From a virus, in the IMG/VR virus record IMGVR_UViG_3300025872_002288, positions 1 through 27,424 of that record: a stretch of DNA of 27,424 nucleotides; one strand, written 5' to 3'. The notes beneath the pieces were generated by a model. The model worked only from the letters and a program-made list of their open reading frames with translations. It searched no databases and had not been told where the DNA came from. The position numbers were made by a program, and so were the translations under genes. Positions within the stretch are counted from its first letter, which is position 1. Every line of letters starts with the position of its first letter. This document shows positions 6,630-15,198 of this stretch, piece by piece.

Positions 6630-7498
6630 CGCTGAATTCTATCCTCAGGAATAGGTTCAATAACCCAAGACTCAGGAATCAAATCTTTGGTATTATTGAA
6701 AGAAAGTCTTTCTCCAAACCAAGGATTTTGAGCAATCACTTTCTTATTTGGATTCTTCTGTAACCAAGCACCCCACCAAGACAGCGAACTATTAGCAATA
6801 ATAGCATCACTACACATACTCATTAGGCACAAGTCATAAAAAGGAACAAGAGATTTTTCCATTTGACCTGCGCCATTCAGTACTTGCTTAGGATAGTAAA
6901 TCCTGGTTTCGGAAAGATAGAAACGATCACCCTGGAATAGTTTTTGTTCCTTTACCCAATCAAGATCATCAGAACAAATCAATACTGGTTGATTATCTGA
7001 GAAATGCTTTTCAAGAAGATACTCATAATGATCAACGACAGGCATAGGATACCAGTCAGGACGACCTACATTGTCACCTCTGCGGATATGAAGCAGAACA
7101 ATGTTCCCATTAAATTGCTCCATAAACTCATTACAAGTTCCATGGATCTCATCTTTAAACTCAAAGTCTTCACGAATAGAATCTTCAATATGTTTGAAGT
7201 ACTTTTCACTCTGACGATAACCATCAATGTTTACATTATCTGGACAGTTATTAAAGAGTTCTTCATCAAACTCAAATCCAGGTTCATCTAGAGTTGGACC
7301 ATTTTGAATGAATCCAACATTTTTTACATTCTTAAGTTTGAATGCATCAAAGAGACCGTAGTTAGCATATGTTGGTGCGTCCTCAGGAGGAATGCACCAA
7401 TCAAGATTATTATTTGCAGCAATACCACGAAGTGCTGCATATTGGAACATCTGGTTCCCCAAACGACCATTTGTTCCAAGTCTGTTATATCCAATCAT
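6626..7498 (-). CDS. GT11 alpha-1,2-fucosyltransferase-like protein (copy 1)
   Basis: The 290-residue protein starts MIGYNRLGTNGRLGNQMFQY, the GT11 N-terminal motif, with LLHIRRGDN at 135-143 (Arg139, Arg140 and Asp142) binding the GDP-sugar, and ANSSLSWWGAWL near 243-254. It should transfer L-fucose, or another GDP-L-sugar, in alpha-1,2 linkage. It resembles the gene at 5002-5826 along its length but is longer in the middle and has a longer C-terminus, so the two probably have different acceptors. The start overlaps the nucleotide-sugar dehydrogenase stop as ATGA. Confidence 0.92.
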   Translation of the reverse strand: MIGYNRLGTNGRLGNQMFQYAALRGIAANNNLDWCIPPEDAPTYANYGLFDAFKLKNVKNVGFIQNGPTLDEPGFEFDEELFNNCPDNVNIDGYRQSEKYFKHIEDSIREDFEFKDEIHGTCNEFMEQFNGNIVLLHIRRGDNVGRPDWYPMPVVDHYEYLLEKHFSDNQPVLICSDDLDWVKEQKLFQGDRFYLSETRIYYPKQVLNGAGQMEKSLVPFYDLCLMSMCSDAIIANSSLSWWGAWLQKNPNKKVIAQNPWFGERLSFNNTKDLIPESWVIEPIPEDRIQR

Positions 7499-8637
7499 AA
7501 GTCAATCCAAAATACTTCTTCGTTAGGAATACCAAAAATCAATCTATCATTATACTGTTTTTCCAAGTTATCTCTTATTTCAGAATCAATAGAATCATAG
7601 TCAGTCACATATACCTTATAGTTTTCTTGGATCAAATCATAACATAAACGATATTGCTGACTTTCGGTTAGAATATCTGTCCCTGCTTTATATGTAATAT
7701 AGTGAAAAGCAAAAGGAAGTCCTCTAGTATTTTTCTTAATGAAATAATCTTTCAAGAACTTAGCGTGTTCATTGTTAAAATTGTCAGTCGTAAGACCTAG
7801 GTTATATTCAAGTCCAAGTTTTTTTGCATAAGCAGCAAAAGAACGATTGTCTCTTGGTAAGCACGGACCACCAAATCCATATCCATATTTCAAAAACTTA
7901 TTGCCAACCCTAGTATCATTACCGATTGCACTCAATACAGAATCAATTTCATCTTCCAAACCAGACTTGGTTAAAACTTCCCCAACCATATTAGCATAAC
8001 TAATCTTGGTTGTGAGATAGCAGTTAATAGCAAGTTTAACAATTTCGGAAGCAGTCAAAGACATAAAGTTAATCTTTGGTTCTGACACTTGAATCTTGTG
8101 ATAGATCTCACTGATCAGAGATTTAGTTTTTTCAGAATATCCCCCAACCAAAACCATGTCAGCATGTTGAAGATCACGAACGATTGTTCCCTGAGCAATA
8201 AACTCTGGATTATAGAATACATCTACTCCAAGAGAATCTAGTTGCTTTTGGAAGTTTTCACAATCTCCAGGATTCGTTGTACATCCTACAACGAATGCTT
8301 TTCCATTAACTGTAGTATCTACCTCTTGAATATCGTTTACAACCTGCCAAACAGCACTTACATCATAACTACCATCTGGCAAAGAAGGAGTTGCTACAAG
8401 CGTGTAGATCAGATCACACTCACGGATAACCTCTTTATTATCAGTAGTAGATCTAAAGTTTATAGCATCATCTAAAAGGTCAGAAACCTGTGGTTCATTA
8501 GTTTTGATGATTCTATCATTTAGACCATTAACATAGTCCTCACGAATGTCAGAAACTAAGACTTCATACCCTGCTTTTTCTAAAAGAAGAGCAAAGCAGA
8601 TACCAAGTCTGCCTGCTCCAATAACTCCAATCTTCAT
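7495..8637 (-). CDS. UDP-glucose/GDP-mannose dehydrogenase family protein
   Basis: The 380-residue protein has the full family layout: Rossmann motif GVIGAGRLG at residues 4-12, the NPEFIAQGT loop at 143-151, the SEIVKLAIN helix with Lys201, and the catalytic cysteine in YGFGGPCLPRD (Cys259). These enzymes oxidise C6 of UDP-glucose, UDP-N-acetylhexosamines or GDP-mannose to uronic acids with two NAD. The C-terminal substrate domain is present but somewhat short. The gene overlaps nadE upstream and a GT11 gene downstream by 4 nt. The GDP-mannose-centred genes nearby make GDP-mannose one possible substrate; sequence alone does not decide. Confidence 0.88.
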   Translation of the reverse strand: MKIGVIGAGRLGICFALLLEKAGYEVLVSDIREDYVNGLNDRIIKTNEPQVSDLLDDAINFRSTTDNKEVIRECDLIYTLVATPSLPDGSYDVSAVWQVVNDIQEVDTTVNGKAFVVGCTTNPGDCENFQKQLDSLGVDVFYNPEFIAQGTIVRDLQHADMVLVGGYSEKTKSLISEIYHKIQVSEPKINFMSLTASEIVKLAINCYLTTKISYANMVGEVLTKSGLEDEIDSVLSAIGNDTRVGNKFLKYGYGFGGPCLPRDNRSFAAYAKKLGLEYNLGLTTDNFNNEHAKFLKDYFIKKNTRGLPFAFHYITYKAGTDILTESQQYRLCYDLIQENYKVYVTDYDSIDSEIRDNLEKQYNDRLIFGIPNEEVFWIDL

Positions 8638-9407
8638 AGTTTAAATGTAGGAATAGAAACCATTTTATGTTTGTTTTGATTATGAAACTTTTGATAAATG
8701 TTTATCGCAAGTGTTTCTTGCTCATTAAGGAACATAGGATCTTCAGAGAGACCCCTTTCCATCACCCATTCTAACATTTCATATGATGTACCAATCTGAT
8801 CTTCATCAGTTCTTCCATCATCCCAAAGACCATCAGTTGGTTTTGCTTGAATAATACGCTGGTCAATTCCTAGCGACTTACCAAGTTCCCATACTTCAGT
8901 TTTGTAGAGATCTGCAATGGGAGCAATATCAACTCCACCATCACCATATTTAGTATAAAATCCAACACCATAATCTTCAACTTTATTTCCAGTACCAACA
9001 ACAACACCACCAACAGATGTAGCAACTTGATAAAGAGTTACCATACGAAGGCGTGATCTACTATTAGCAAGAGCGAGTTCATTGAAACCCATTTCTCGCA
9101 TAGTAAATTTAAAAGAATCAAAAACTTTAGTAAGGTCAAACTTATTCGCTATTACATTTGGAAAGTTTGCTTGCAACCATTTCAAGTGGGCGTCGGATAA
9201 AGTTTCCTGTTCTTCTTTTTGGTGAATAGGCATTCCAAGAGCATAAGTAGGAAGTCCAGTGGATGCAGCAAGAGTTGAAGAAACTGCCGAATCAATTCCA
9301 CCAGAAACACCAACTACAAATGCTTTGATATTATGTTCAATAACATAATCACCCAACCACTTCACTATTCTATTTTTTACATCATTATAGTCAGTGATAC
9401 GATTCAT
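8634..9407 (-). CDS. nadE: NH3-dependent NAD+ synthetase
   Basis: The 257-residue protein has the ATP-pyrophosphatase P-loop VSGGIDSAV at residues 34-42 and the NadE-specific stretches GTGNKVEDYGVGFYTKYGDG and KPTDGLWDDGRTDEDQIG. These bind deamido-NAD and ATP. Its size matches single-domain, ammonia-using NadE, which makes NAD+ in the last biosynthetic step. It lies inside a sugar operon between a PMI-type cupin and an NAD-dependent sugar dehydrogenase. It either supplies NAD for the oxidoreductases encoded around it, or is a specialised amide-forming enzyme in sugar synthesis. The start has a good AAGGA site, and an extended -10 promoter lies just upstream. Confidence 0.92.
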   Translation of the reverse strand: MNRITDYNDVKNRIVKWLGDYVIEHNIKAFVVGVSGGIDSAVSSTLAASTGLPTYALGMPIHQKEEQETLSDAHLKWLQANFPNVIANKFDLTKVFDSFKFTMREMGFNELALANSRSRLRMVTLYQVATSVGGVVVGTGNKVEDYGVGFYTKYGDGGVDIAPIADLYKTEVWELGKSLGIDQRIIQAKPTDGLWDDGRTDEDQIGTSYEMLEWVMERGLSEDPMFLNEQETLAINIYQKFHNQNKHKMVSIPTFKL

Positions 9408-9429
9408 TTCATTCCTTGATTTTTCAACT

Positions 9430-9438
9430 ATTATAGCA
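9430..9438 (-). promoter_or_regulatory. Extended -10 promoter before nadE
   Basis: TGCTATAAT on the minus strand is a perfect extended -10 (TGn-TATAAT) in the 35-nt gap between the cupin and nadE, the largest gap in this half of the operon apart from that before the GDP-mannose 3,5-epimerase gene. There is no good -35. It may add internal transcription of the last six operon genes. Confidence 0.5.
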
Positions 9439-9442
9439 CAAA

Positions 9443-9784
9443 TCAGTTAGTTCTGCCATAGTCATCTTCAAGTCTCACAATATCAGACTCTTCACATTTG
9501 TCACCCATTTGAACTTCGTAGAATAAGATACCGTCAGGACCTGCCTTCATACGATGAACTTGCCGAATACCAATCCTAAAGAAATCTCCAACTTCAACTG
9601 AAAATGTAATCCGATTAAGTGTTATGTCTCCATCACCCTCAACAACTACCCAATGCTCATCTCTATGATTGTGATATTGTAGAGAGAACTGTTGATTTGG
9701 ACTTACATAGATCTTCTTAAGTTTGTAGTAATCTTTTTCCTCTATGGTTTCAAACCATCCCCAAGGTCTTTCTTCTCTATTCAT
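9443..9784 (-). CDS. Cupin, mannose-6-phosphate isomerase type II-like
   Basis: The 113-residue protein is one cupin barrel: RPWGWFETIE near the start, the metal-binding LQYHNHRDEHWVVVEGDG segment, and GDFFRIGIRQVHRMKAG carrying the last ligand His. This matches the C-terminal isomerase domain of bifunctional ManC/WbpW enzymes, which interconvert fructose-6-phosphate and mannose-6-phosphate for GDP-mannose synthesis. Here it stands alone without the guanylyltransferase domain. The start at 9784 (MNREERPWG) is preferred; the frame is open to 9817, with another ATG at 9790. It overlaps the upstream gene by 8 nt. It could feed the Gmd/GME branch. Confidence 0.85.
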   Translation of the reverse strand: MNREERPWGWFETIEEKDYYKLKKIYVSPNQQFSLQYHNHRDEHWVVVEGDGDITLNRITFSVEVGDFFRIGIRQVHRMKAGPDGILFYEVQMGDKCEESDIVRLEDDYGRTN

Positions 9785-10517
9785 TTTCATAAATCCAGTT
9801 AGGATTTCGGTAAACAAGATTTATCTCATTATGATGAGTCTGTTCTTGATTTGGATGTCTGCGTTGGTACATATGAATCTCATTTTTATGACAATACTTA
9901 TCAATCAAATAGCAAATAGATGTACCAACAGTATGAATTTCTGATGCGTTCTCAAATGCTTTAATCCAATCAAAGACATTGAATCCATTTGCTTTATCTT
10001 GCTGAAGATTCATATAATGAACTTTCTTATCAGTATTGACATTGAAGTTATCTGAGTCGTCAGGATCAGTGCCAAAGGCACGATTAACAATCACATAATC
10101 ACCAGTAAGTCCATAAGTCTCAATCAACTTATTTTCCCTTTCCTCATCTCTAATGATATCAAAAGACTTCCTATAATCGGAGATAGGAACAGAAAGAAAA
10201 TAATATTTTGCTGCCATTACAGAACATCTTGGAAGATACCTGTCAGCAAAACTTGCAGGAACATAAAGTTCATTTTCAGTTTGATGAATATTTACTGTTC
10301 CATAATATTGTTTGAGAGGAAAATCATCAGACTCCCTAACCCAAACAAGATTATCTTTTTTCAGATACTTTACAATCAAGTCATAATAAACATCACCAAC
10401 GGGATAGTAAACAGTATATCCCTCCCCAATGATAACATCAACTAACCTCTGAAGCCATAAAACATCACCCAGACCTACTGGTTGATAAATCAAACAAGTT
10501 TTATTTGTAGTACTCAT
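9777..10517 (-). CDS. Putative GT-B (heptosyltransferase-like) protein
   Basis: The 246-residue protein begins with CLIYQPVGLGDVLWLQRLVD, similar to the GDxLxxxP N-terminal motif of family 9 (ADP-heptose) transferases. It has a C-terminal EIHTVGTSICYLIDKY stretch, like the second Rossmann domain of GT-B enzymes. It is shorter than typical GT9 proteins (about 320-350 aa), and other parts are not recognisable, so this is a fold-level guess. It overlaps the SDR upstream by 17 nt and the cupin downstream by 8 nt. Two other genes here (18010-18939 and 18930-19820) share similar weak GT9-like features. Confidence 0.6.
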   Translation of the reverse strand: MSTTNKTCLIYQPVGLGDVLWLQRLVDVIIGEGYTVYYPVGDVYYDLIVKYLKKDNLVWVRESDDFPLKQYYGTVNIHQTENELYVPASFADRYLPRCSVMAAKYYFLSVPISDYRKSFDIIRDEERENKLIETYGLTGDYVIVNRAFGTDPDDSDNFNVNTDKKVHYMNLQQDKANGFNVFDWIKAFENASEIHTVGTSICYLIDKYCHKNEIHMYQRRHPNQEQTHHNEINLVYRNPNWIYENE

Positions 10518-11337
10518 AACAGTCCCTAATACCTTTTTCTAATCCATCATACTCAATGCAAGATATGTTATTGGGAGATCCGCAATATGGATACTCAACA
10601 TAACTTCCTTGCTTTATAATATTAACATTATGACCATCAAGATTATTAATCATCTCAGCAATTTCGCTCAGATAATATTTCTCATTATACACACAGTTAA
10701 CATCACGAACAAGTGATCCGCTTCCCATTCTCAAAAAATAACTGATAATCTTATACAAATCATTTGCATAGATAAAATCTATTTTTCTATCTTTAAATAT
10801 CTGAATATCCTTCCCATTAATATAGTTGTTAATATTAGTATTAAAGAACCTACTAGGTTCTTCGTATGGACCAAAGCATCCAAAGATTCGAAGATTGATA
10901 CCCTTCCGATTATCCAAAACTCTTTTAGCAATACAGTATTTGGAGAATCCATATTTGTCGGATGGAATAACTTGCCCAAAGTCACTGGGAGATGGTTCCT
11001 CTACTGGGGCTGGGCGTCCATAAGAAGCTCCACTATCCAAGTTAATAAACAAATCAGTTTTATCAATATGCCTGAAGATATTTTCAAACATATTCATATT
11101 GGTATAGAATATTGACGGACCATCTTCAATTTCCCTACGACCACCTACTATTGCCCCGTGAATAATAGCATCATATCGCTGATTATTGAATAATGAATCG
11201 ACTTCACTAGTCACTTCCAATCTAACTTGATGAGATCTTGGTCTGACAATCTCCCATCCTTCTTGCTCCAAAAGAGGAACAATCTGGCGACCAATAAAAC
11301 CATTACCGCCAGTAAAAAGAATCTTACCCTTTTTCAT
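10501..11337 (-). CDS. NAD(P)-dependent sugar epimerase/reductase (SDR)
   Basis: The 278-residue protein is an extended short-chain dehydrogenase/reductase: nucleotide motif TGGNGFIG near residue 9, the catalytic serine region NLDSGASYG, and YGFSKYC, giving the YxxxK catalytic pair. A sugar substrate is likely; candidates are 4-keto-6-deoxy or 4-keto-3,6-dideoxy sugars made by enzymes in the same block, in the role of ColC, Fcl or YerF. The frame is open to a GTG at 11355, but the ATG at 11335-11337, with GGAAG in front, is preferred. It overlaps PanB upstream by 14 nt. The exact reaction cannot be read from sequence. Confidence 0.82.
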   Translation of the reverse strand: MKKGKILFTGGNGFIGRQIVPLLEQEGWEIVRPRSHQVRLEVTSEVDSLFNNQRYDAIIHGAIVGGRREIEDGPSIFYTNMNMFENIFRHIDKTDLFINLDSGASYGRPAPVEEPSPSDFGQVIPSDKYGFSKYCIAKRVLDNRKGINLRIFGCFGPYEEPSRFFNTNINNYINGKDIQIFKDRKIDFIYANDLYKIISYFLRMGSGSLVRDVNCVYNEKYYLSEIAEMINNLDGHNVNIIKQGSYVEYPYCGSPNNISCIEYDGLEKGIRDCYEYYK

Positions 11338-12190
11338 ACTTCCAACTAGAATCACTTAACAACTTTTCAAGTTCCTCATCTTTAATTTCGTAGAAGTTTT
11401 CTTCAGCAGGAAACTTAAGATCACGAACTTCATTTACATAATCAGTTAAAGCAGATTGGATAAGTTGACCTGCTTCGCAATAACGCTTCACGAACTTAGA
11501 TTTAAACTCCCAAAAGAGTCCAATCAAATCGTGCATAATCACAAGTTGACCATCAACCTTATCACCAGCACCAATACCATAAACAGGAATATCAAGGTTC
11601 TCTGCGATCATAGCAGCAGATTCTCTTGGCATTGCTTCTAAAAGAAGAAATGAACATCCAGCATCTTGAAGTCTCAATGCTTGATCAAGAATAACTTTAG
11701 CCTGATCTGCAGTTTTACCTTGCACTTTATATCCACCAAGCTTTGCCCGTGTATGTGGAGTCAATCCAAGATGACTCATTACCATAATACCAGCACTACA
11801 GATCGCCTTTACACGATCAACCATACATCCCTCAACTTTAACTGCATCCATTCCCGCTTGAATGAAAGCACCTGCATTGGTAATAGCATCCTCGTTGGAA
11901 ATTTGATATGACATATAAGGAAGATCCCCAACAGTAAACGCACGATTTACTCCACGGGATACTGCCCTTGCTGAGCGCAGCATATCATCCATTGTCACTG
12001 GAATAGTAGTTTGATATCCCAAGGTTGTCATTCCCAAAGAATCGCCAACGAGAACCCAATCTACTCCAGCATTATCCGCCATAAGTGCCTGTGGATAATC
12101 ATATGCAGTGACTCCAACGGTCTTTACTTTATTTTGCTTTTGCTTCTGCAACTTCAATATAGTTACTTTATCTTTATTATCAGCTGGCAT
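11324..12190 (-). CDS. panB: Ketopantoate hydroxymethyltransferase (PanB)
   Basis: The 288-residue protein has every PanB landmark: LVGDSLGMTTLGY with Mg ligand Asp50 and Ser51, GDLPYMSY with Asp89, VKVEGC with Lys118 and Glu120, VMSHLGLTP with His140, LLEAMPRES with catalytic Glu185, and PVYGIGAG. These align with the E. coli active site. PanB moves a one-carbon unit from 5,10-methylene-tetrahydrofolate onto alpha-ketoisovalerate, the first step of pantothenate and CoA synthesis. In this operon it is flanked by a ThDP enzyme (4-nt class spacing, TGATATG) and an SDR. It may act on a different alpha-keto compound in sugar modification. Family is certain; the substrate here is open. Confidence 0.92.
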   Translation of the reverse strand: MPADNKDKVTILKLQKQKQNKVKTVGVTAYDYPQALMADNAGVDWVLVGDSLGMTTLGYQTTIPVTMDDMLRSARAVSRGVNRAFTVGDLPYMSYQISNEDAITNAGAFIQAGMDAVKVEGCMVDRVKAICSAGIMVMSHLGLTPHTRAKLGGYKVQGKTADQAKVILDQALRLQDAGCSFLLLEAMPRESAAMIAENLDIPVYGIGAGDKVDGQLVIMHDLIGLFWEFKSKFVKRYCEAGQLIQSALTDYVNEVRDLKFPAEENFYEIKDEELEKLLSDSSWKYEKG

Positions 12191-12191
12191 A

Positions 12192-13892
12192 TCAATCTAG
12201 GGGGGTTACAATCATATTAGCATAAAATTCCTCTCTAGACAAGAAAGGATACATATCTTCCAAAGGTTTAGCAGTGACAGCTCCATTTTCGTTTTTCTTA
12301 CCCATAAGAGTAGGAACAACTTCCTGCCATTTTTGGCAAATCACTTCAACTATCACTGGGGTATCAAATTTAAAAATCATTCTCAGAGAATCATCAAACT
12401 GCTGATACTTTTCAATCCGAATGTAAGGAATCTTATATGCATGAGCAATGTCAGCAAGATCTGGAAAAGAAATGCCACTATCAGCATCTGTTCCAATCTC
12501 CCTACCATCAAAAAACTTTTTCTGAGTAGTTCTAATGGATAGATACCCATCATTATTCCACACAAAAAGTTTGATCGGTAGTTTGTGATGAACAATAGTC
12601 TGAAGTTCTTGAATGTTCATTTGGAGTGAACCGTCTCCAGTAACTCCAATTACATTCTTTGCACCAGCAAAGGATGCTCCAATACAAGCAGGAATAGTGA
12701 ATCCCATTTCTGCTTGAGCACTTGTGGTTACATAACGATCATTCCCTTTAATATCAACTGCCTGAGAGCAAACATAATAAGCAGATCCTGCATCAGAAAT
12801 CACAACACTACCTTCAGGTTTATGTTGATTCAGTTTGCTCATAAAGTCATAGAGATTGATTCCATTCTCATCCGATTCATAGGGAGGAGTAATGGGCCAA
12901 GATTCTCTCCAACCTAAACACTTCTGCTGCCACCCTACAGATTCGGAAGAAATATTATACAAATCAAAAAACTCTTTTAGATCTGTATGAATAAACTTAT
13001 CAATCTTTACAGTGTTTTTTGAGTGCTCATCAGCATCAATATCAACTACAACTACCTTTGCTTCTCTAGCAAACTGACTATAGTTATATCCAGTTACGGG
13101 AACTGGAAGACGACAACCAAGAACCAAAAGAAGATCGCAGTTCTGCATCGCAAAGTTTCCTGCTCTGGTTCCTTTGATCCCTACTCTTCCAACAAAATAA
13201 GAATCATCAGACTCAATCAAGTCAACCGCATTAAAAGAAGTTACAACAGGAATCTTTGAGTTATGAATATAATCTCTGAACTGTTCTTTAGAGATTCCTG
13301 CACAGTTAACACCATTTCCTGCCAGAATCAGAGGTCTCTTCGCATTCTTAACTTCTTCAACAAGATCAAAAAGATTCATTGATGCTCCCTGAAGATCCAT
13401 TGGAACATCAATCCAAACAGGACCAGGACGACCAGTTGTTGCCTGCTTGATTGCTTCCCGAACTACACTTTCAACTTCATCAACACTCTCAATAATCTTA
13501 GCAAACTTAGTGATTGGTTTCACAATCTCAACAATATTTGCTTCCTGAACACCAAGATTACGAACTCCTCTTGGGGAAATTTGATTAAGGTTTACATTAC
13601 CAGACACAAAAATAACAGGAACACTATCCTGCCAAGCATCCAAGAGACCAGTAATAGTGTTAGTGCCACCACATCCAGTGGTAGGACACACTGCAGCAAC
13701 ACCACCTGTGTATTTTGCATAAGTAACTGCTGCCATAGCAGATGCCTGTTCGTGGTGATTGCAAACTACTTTCATCTCAGGATGACAAGCAATAGCATCA
13801 TTCAAAAACATTGCGCCACCACCTGTTACAGTAAAAATGTGATGGGCACCTGCCTTATAAACTTGATCAATAATATAATCTACTACTCTCAT
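12192..13892 (-). CDS. ThDP-dependent acetolactate synthase-like enzyme
   Basis: The 566-residue protein has the three-domain ThDP layout: catalytic glutamate in NHHEQASAMAA (Glu48), a central Rossmann-like domain (LILAGNGV), and the ThDP/Mg motif GDGSLQMNIQELQ to WNNDGY at about 420-450. Closest in style are IlvB and the sugar-modifying YerE, which adds a two-carbon acetyl unit from pyruvate to C4 of a 4-keto-3,6-dideoxyhexose to make a branched sugar. The immediate upstream gene is an RfbH-type 3-dehydrase, the enzyme that makes that keto substrate, and the two overlap as ATGA. A YerE-like role is therefore inferred. Plain acetolactate synthase or a decarboxylase remain possible. Confidence 0.88.
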   Translation of the reverse strand: MRVVDYIIDQVYKAGAHHIFTVTGGGAMFLNDAIACHPEMKVVCNHHEQASAMAAVTYAKYTGGVAAVCPTTGCGGTNTITGLLDAWQDSVPVIFVSGNVNLNQISPRGVRNLGVQEANIVEIVKPITKFAKIIESVDEVESVVREAIKQATTGRPGPVWIDVPMDLQGASMNLFDLVEEVKNAKRPLILAGNGVNCAGISKEQFRDYIHNSKIPVVTSFNAVDLIESDDSYFVGRVGIKGTRAGNFAMQNCDLLLVLGCRLPVPVTGYNYSQFAREAKVVVVDIDADEHSKNTVKIDKFIHTDLKEFFDLYNISSESVGWQQKCLGWRESWPITPPYESDENGINLYDFMSKLNQHKPEGSVVISDAGSAYYVCSQAVDIKGNDRYVTTSAQAEMGFTIPACIGASFAGAKNVIGVTGDGSLQMNIQELQTIVHHKLPIKLFVWNNDGYLSIRTTQKKFFDGREIGTDADSGISFPDLADIAHAYKIPYIRIEKYQQFDDSLRMIFKFDTPVIVEVICQKWQEVVPTLMGKKNENGAVTAKPLEDMYPFLSREEFYANMIVTPLD

Positions 13893-15196
13893 TTTTGAAA
13901 AGTTGAAGTAATGGAACCGATGTAATCAATCATTTGATCTGTAATAGTTGGCGAACATCCAACAAAGAAAACAAGATCAAGAACTTTACAGGCATTAGGA
14001 TAATTCTTATAATAATCAAGATGACTATATCCAGGATGCATCAAAATATTACCAGCAAAATAATTCCTAGTCTGAATCCTATTAGACTCAAGGTGCTGAG
14101 TTAGTTTATTTTTAGTGTCTTTGGAATCACAAACGATGGGAACACCAAACCAACTAGTTTCTGCTTGAGGAAGTTCATTAATACTGCGGACACCAGGAAT
14201 CTTTTCAAAGTGTTCTTGGATTTTTACTTTGTTCAGTCTGCGAAGATAGTGAATCTCTTCAAACTTTTCAATCTGAACAGATCCTAGAGCACCTTGAAAA
14301 TCCATAGGTTTGAGATTATATCCCATTTGACTATAGACATATTTGTGATCAATGATGCCATCATATTTTTCAATCCACTTATCAAACCTCTTACCACAGA
14401 CTCCACAAGAGAGAAGATTCTGAGCACCTACACAATAACAATCACGCCCCCACCAAGCAAGACTACGAGCAATATTGATGAGTTCTTCGTCATCACTAGA
14501 TACCATTCCACCTTCTCCAGTACAAATATGATGTGCTGGATAGAAAGAACAAGATGCTGCAATAGAATAATCGGTCAGGTATTGATCATTCCACTTACTA
14601 CCAAGAGAGTCGCAGTTATCTGAGATCAGATAAATTTTATTCCTCTCGCAGATATCAATAAGTTGATCAAGGTTATATGGATTTCCAAGAACAGGAGATG
14701 AAATAATACCACGAGTACGGGTAGTAATCTTATCTTCAATCTCATTAATGTCCCAGTTTAGATCCGAAAAATCAATATCAACAAATACGGGTTTTAGACC
14801 AGTCTGAACGATAGGTGCAATCGTGGTTGGGAACCCCACACAAGAAACAATAATTTCATCGCCGTCTTGCCAACCAAACCTTTTCTTTAGAGCAGACATC
14901 ATGATCAGGTTAGCAGAACTACCTGAGTTGACCATCAAAGAATATTTCTTATTAAACTTCTTTGAAAACTTATTCTCAAACTTGTGTACTTCTTCGCCAG
15001 AAGCAAGCCACTTACCAGCAAGAAAAGACTTAAGAATTACACCAATCTCTTCGTTTGTCCAATAAGGACCAGAATAATAAACAGGAGATTGTCCAGGAAC
15101 AAACTCTCCACTGTTAGCAAGATATGGAAAAAGATCTTCTTCAGTTGATGTGATATTTTGAAGAAAATCTTGGATTAAAGTATTGATGTTGCTCAT
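13889..15196 (-). CDS. RfbH/E1-type Fe-S PLP 3-dehydrase
   Basis: The 435-residue DegT-fold enzyme has SFYPAHHICTGEGG, where His222 replaces the usual PLP lysine, the signature of dehydrating E1/RfbH enzymes rather than aminotransferases. Cys195 (in NCDSLG), Cys253, Cys255 and Cys267 (before GKRF) fit the E1 [2Fe-2S] pattern: the first gap is exactly 57 residues and the second is one. The last gap is 11 rather than 7 because of a short insertion that adds Cys264. E1 removes the C3 hydroxyl of CDP-4-keto-6-deoxyglucose with electrons from a reductase. CDP-sugar enzymes RfbF and RfbG are not visible here, so the nucleotide may differ. The C-terminus FQK overlaps the next gene. Confidence 0.92.
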   Translation of the reverse strand: MSNINTLIQDFLQNITSTEEDLFPYLANSGEFVPGQSPVYYSGPYWTNEEIGVILKSFLAGKWLASGEEVHKFENKFSKKFNKKYSLMVNSGSSANLIMMSALKKRFGWQDGDEIIVSCVGFPTTIAPIVQTGLKPVFVDIDFSDLNWDINEIEDKITTRTRGIISSPVLGNPYNLDQLIDICERNKIYLISDNCDSLGSKWNDQYLTDYSIAASCSFYPAHHICTGEGGMVSSDDEELINIARSLAWWGRDCYCVGAQNLLSCGVCGKRFDKWIEKYDGIIDHKYVYSQMGYNLKPMDFQGALGSVQIEKFEEIHYLRRLNKVKIQEHFEKIPGVRSINELPQAETSWFGVPIVCDSKDTKNKLTQHLESNRIQTRNYFAGNILMHPGYSHLDYYKNYPNACKVLDLVFFVGCSPTITDQMIDYIGSITSTFQK

Positions 15197-15198
15197 AG

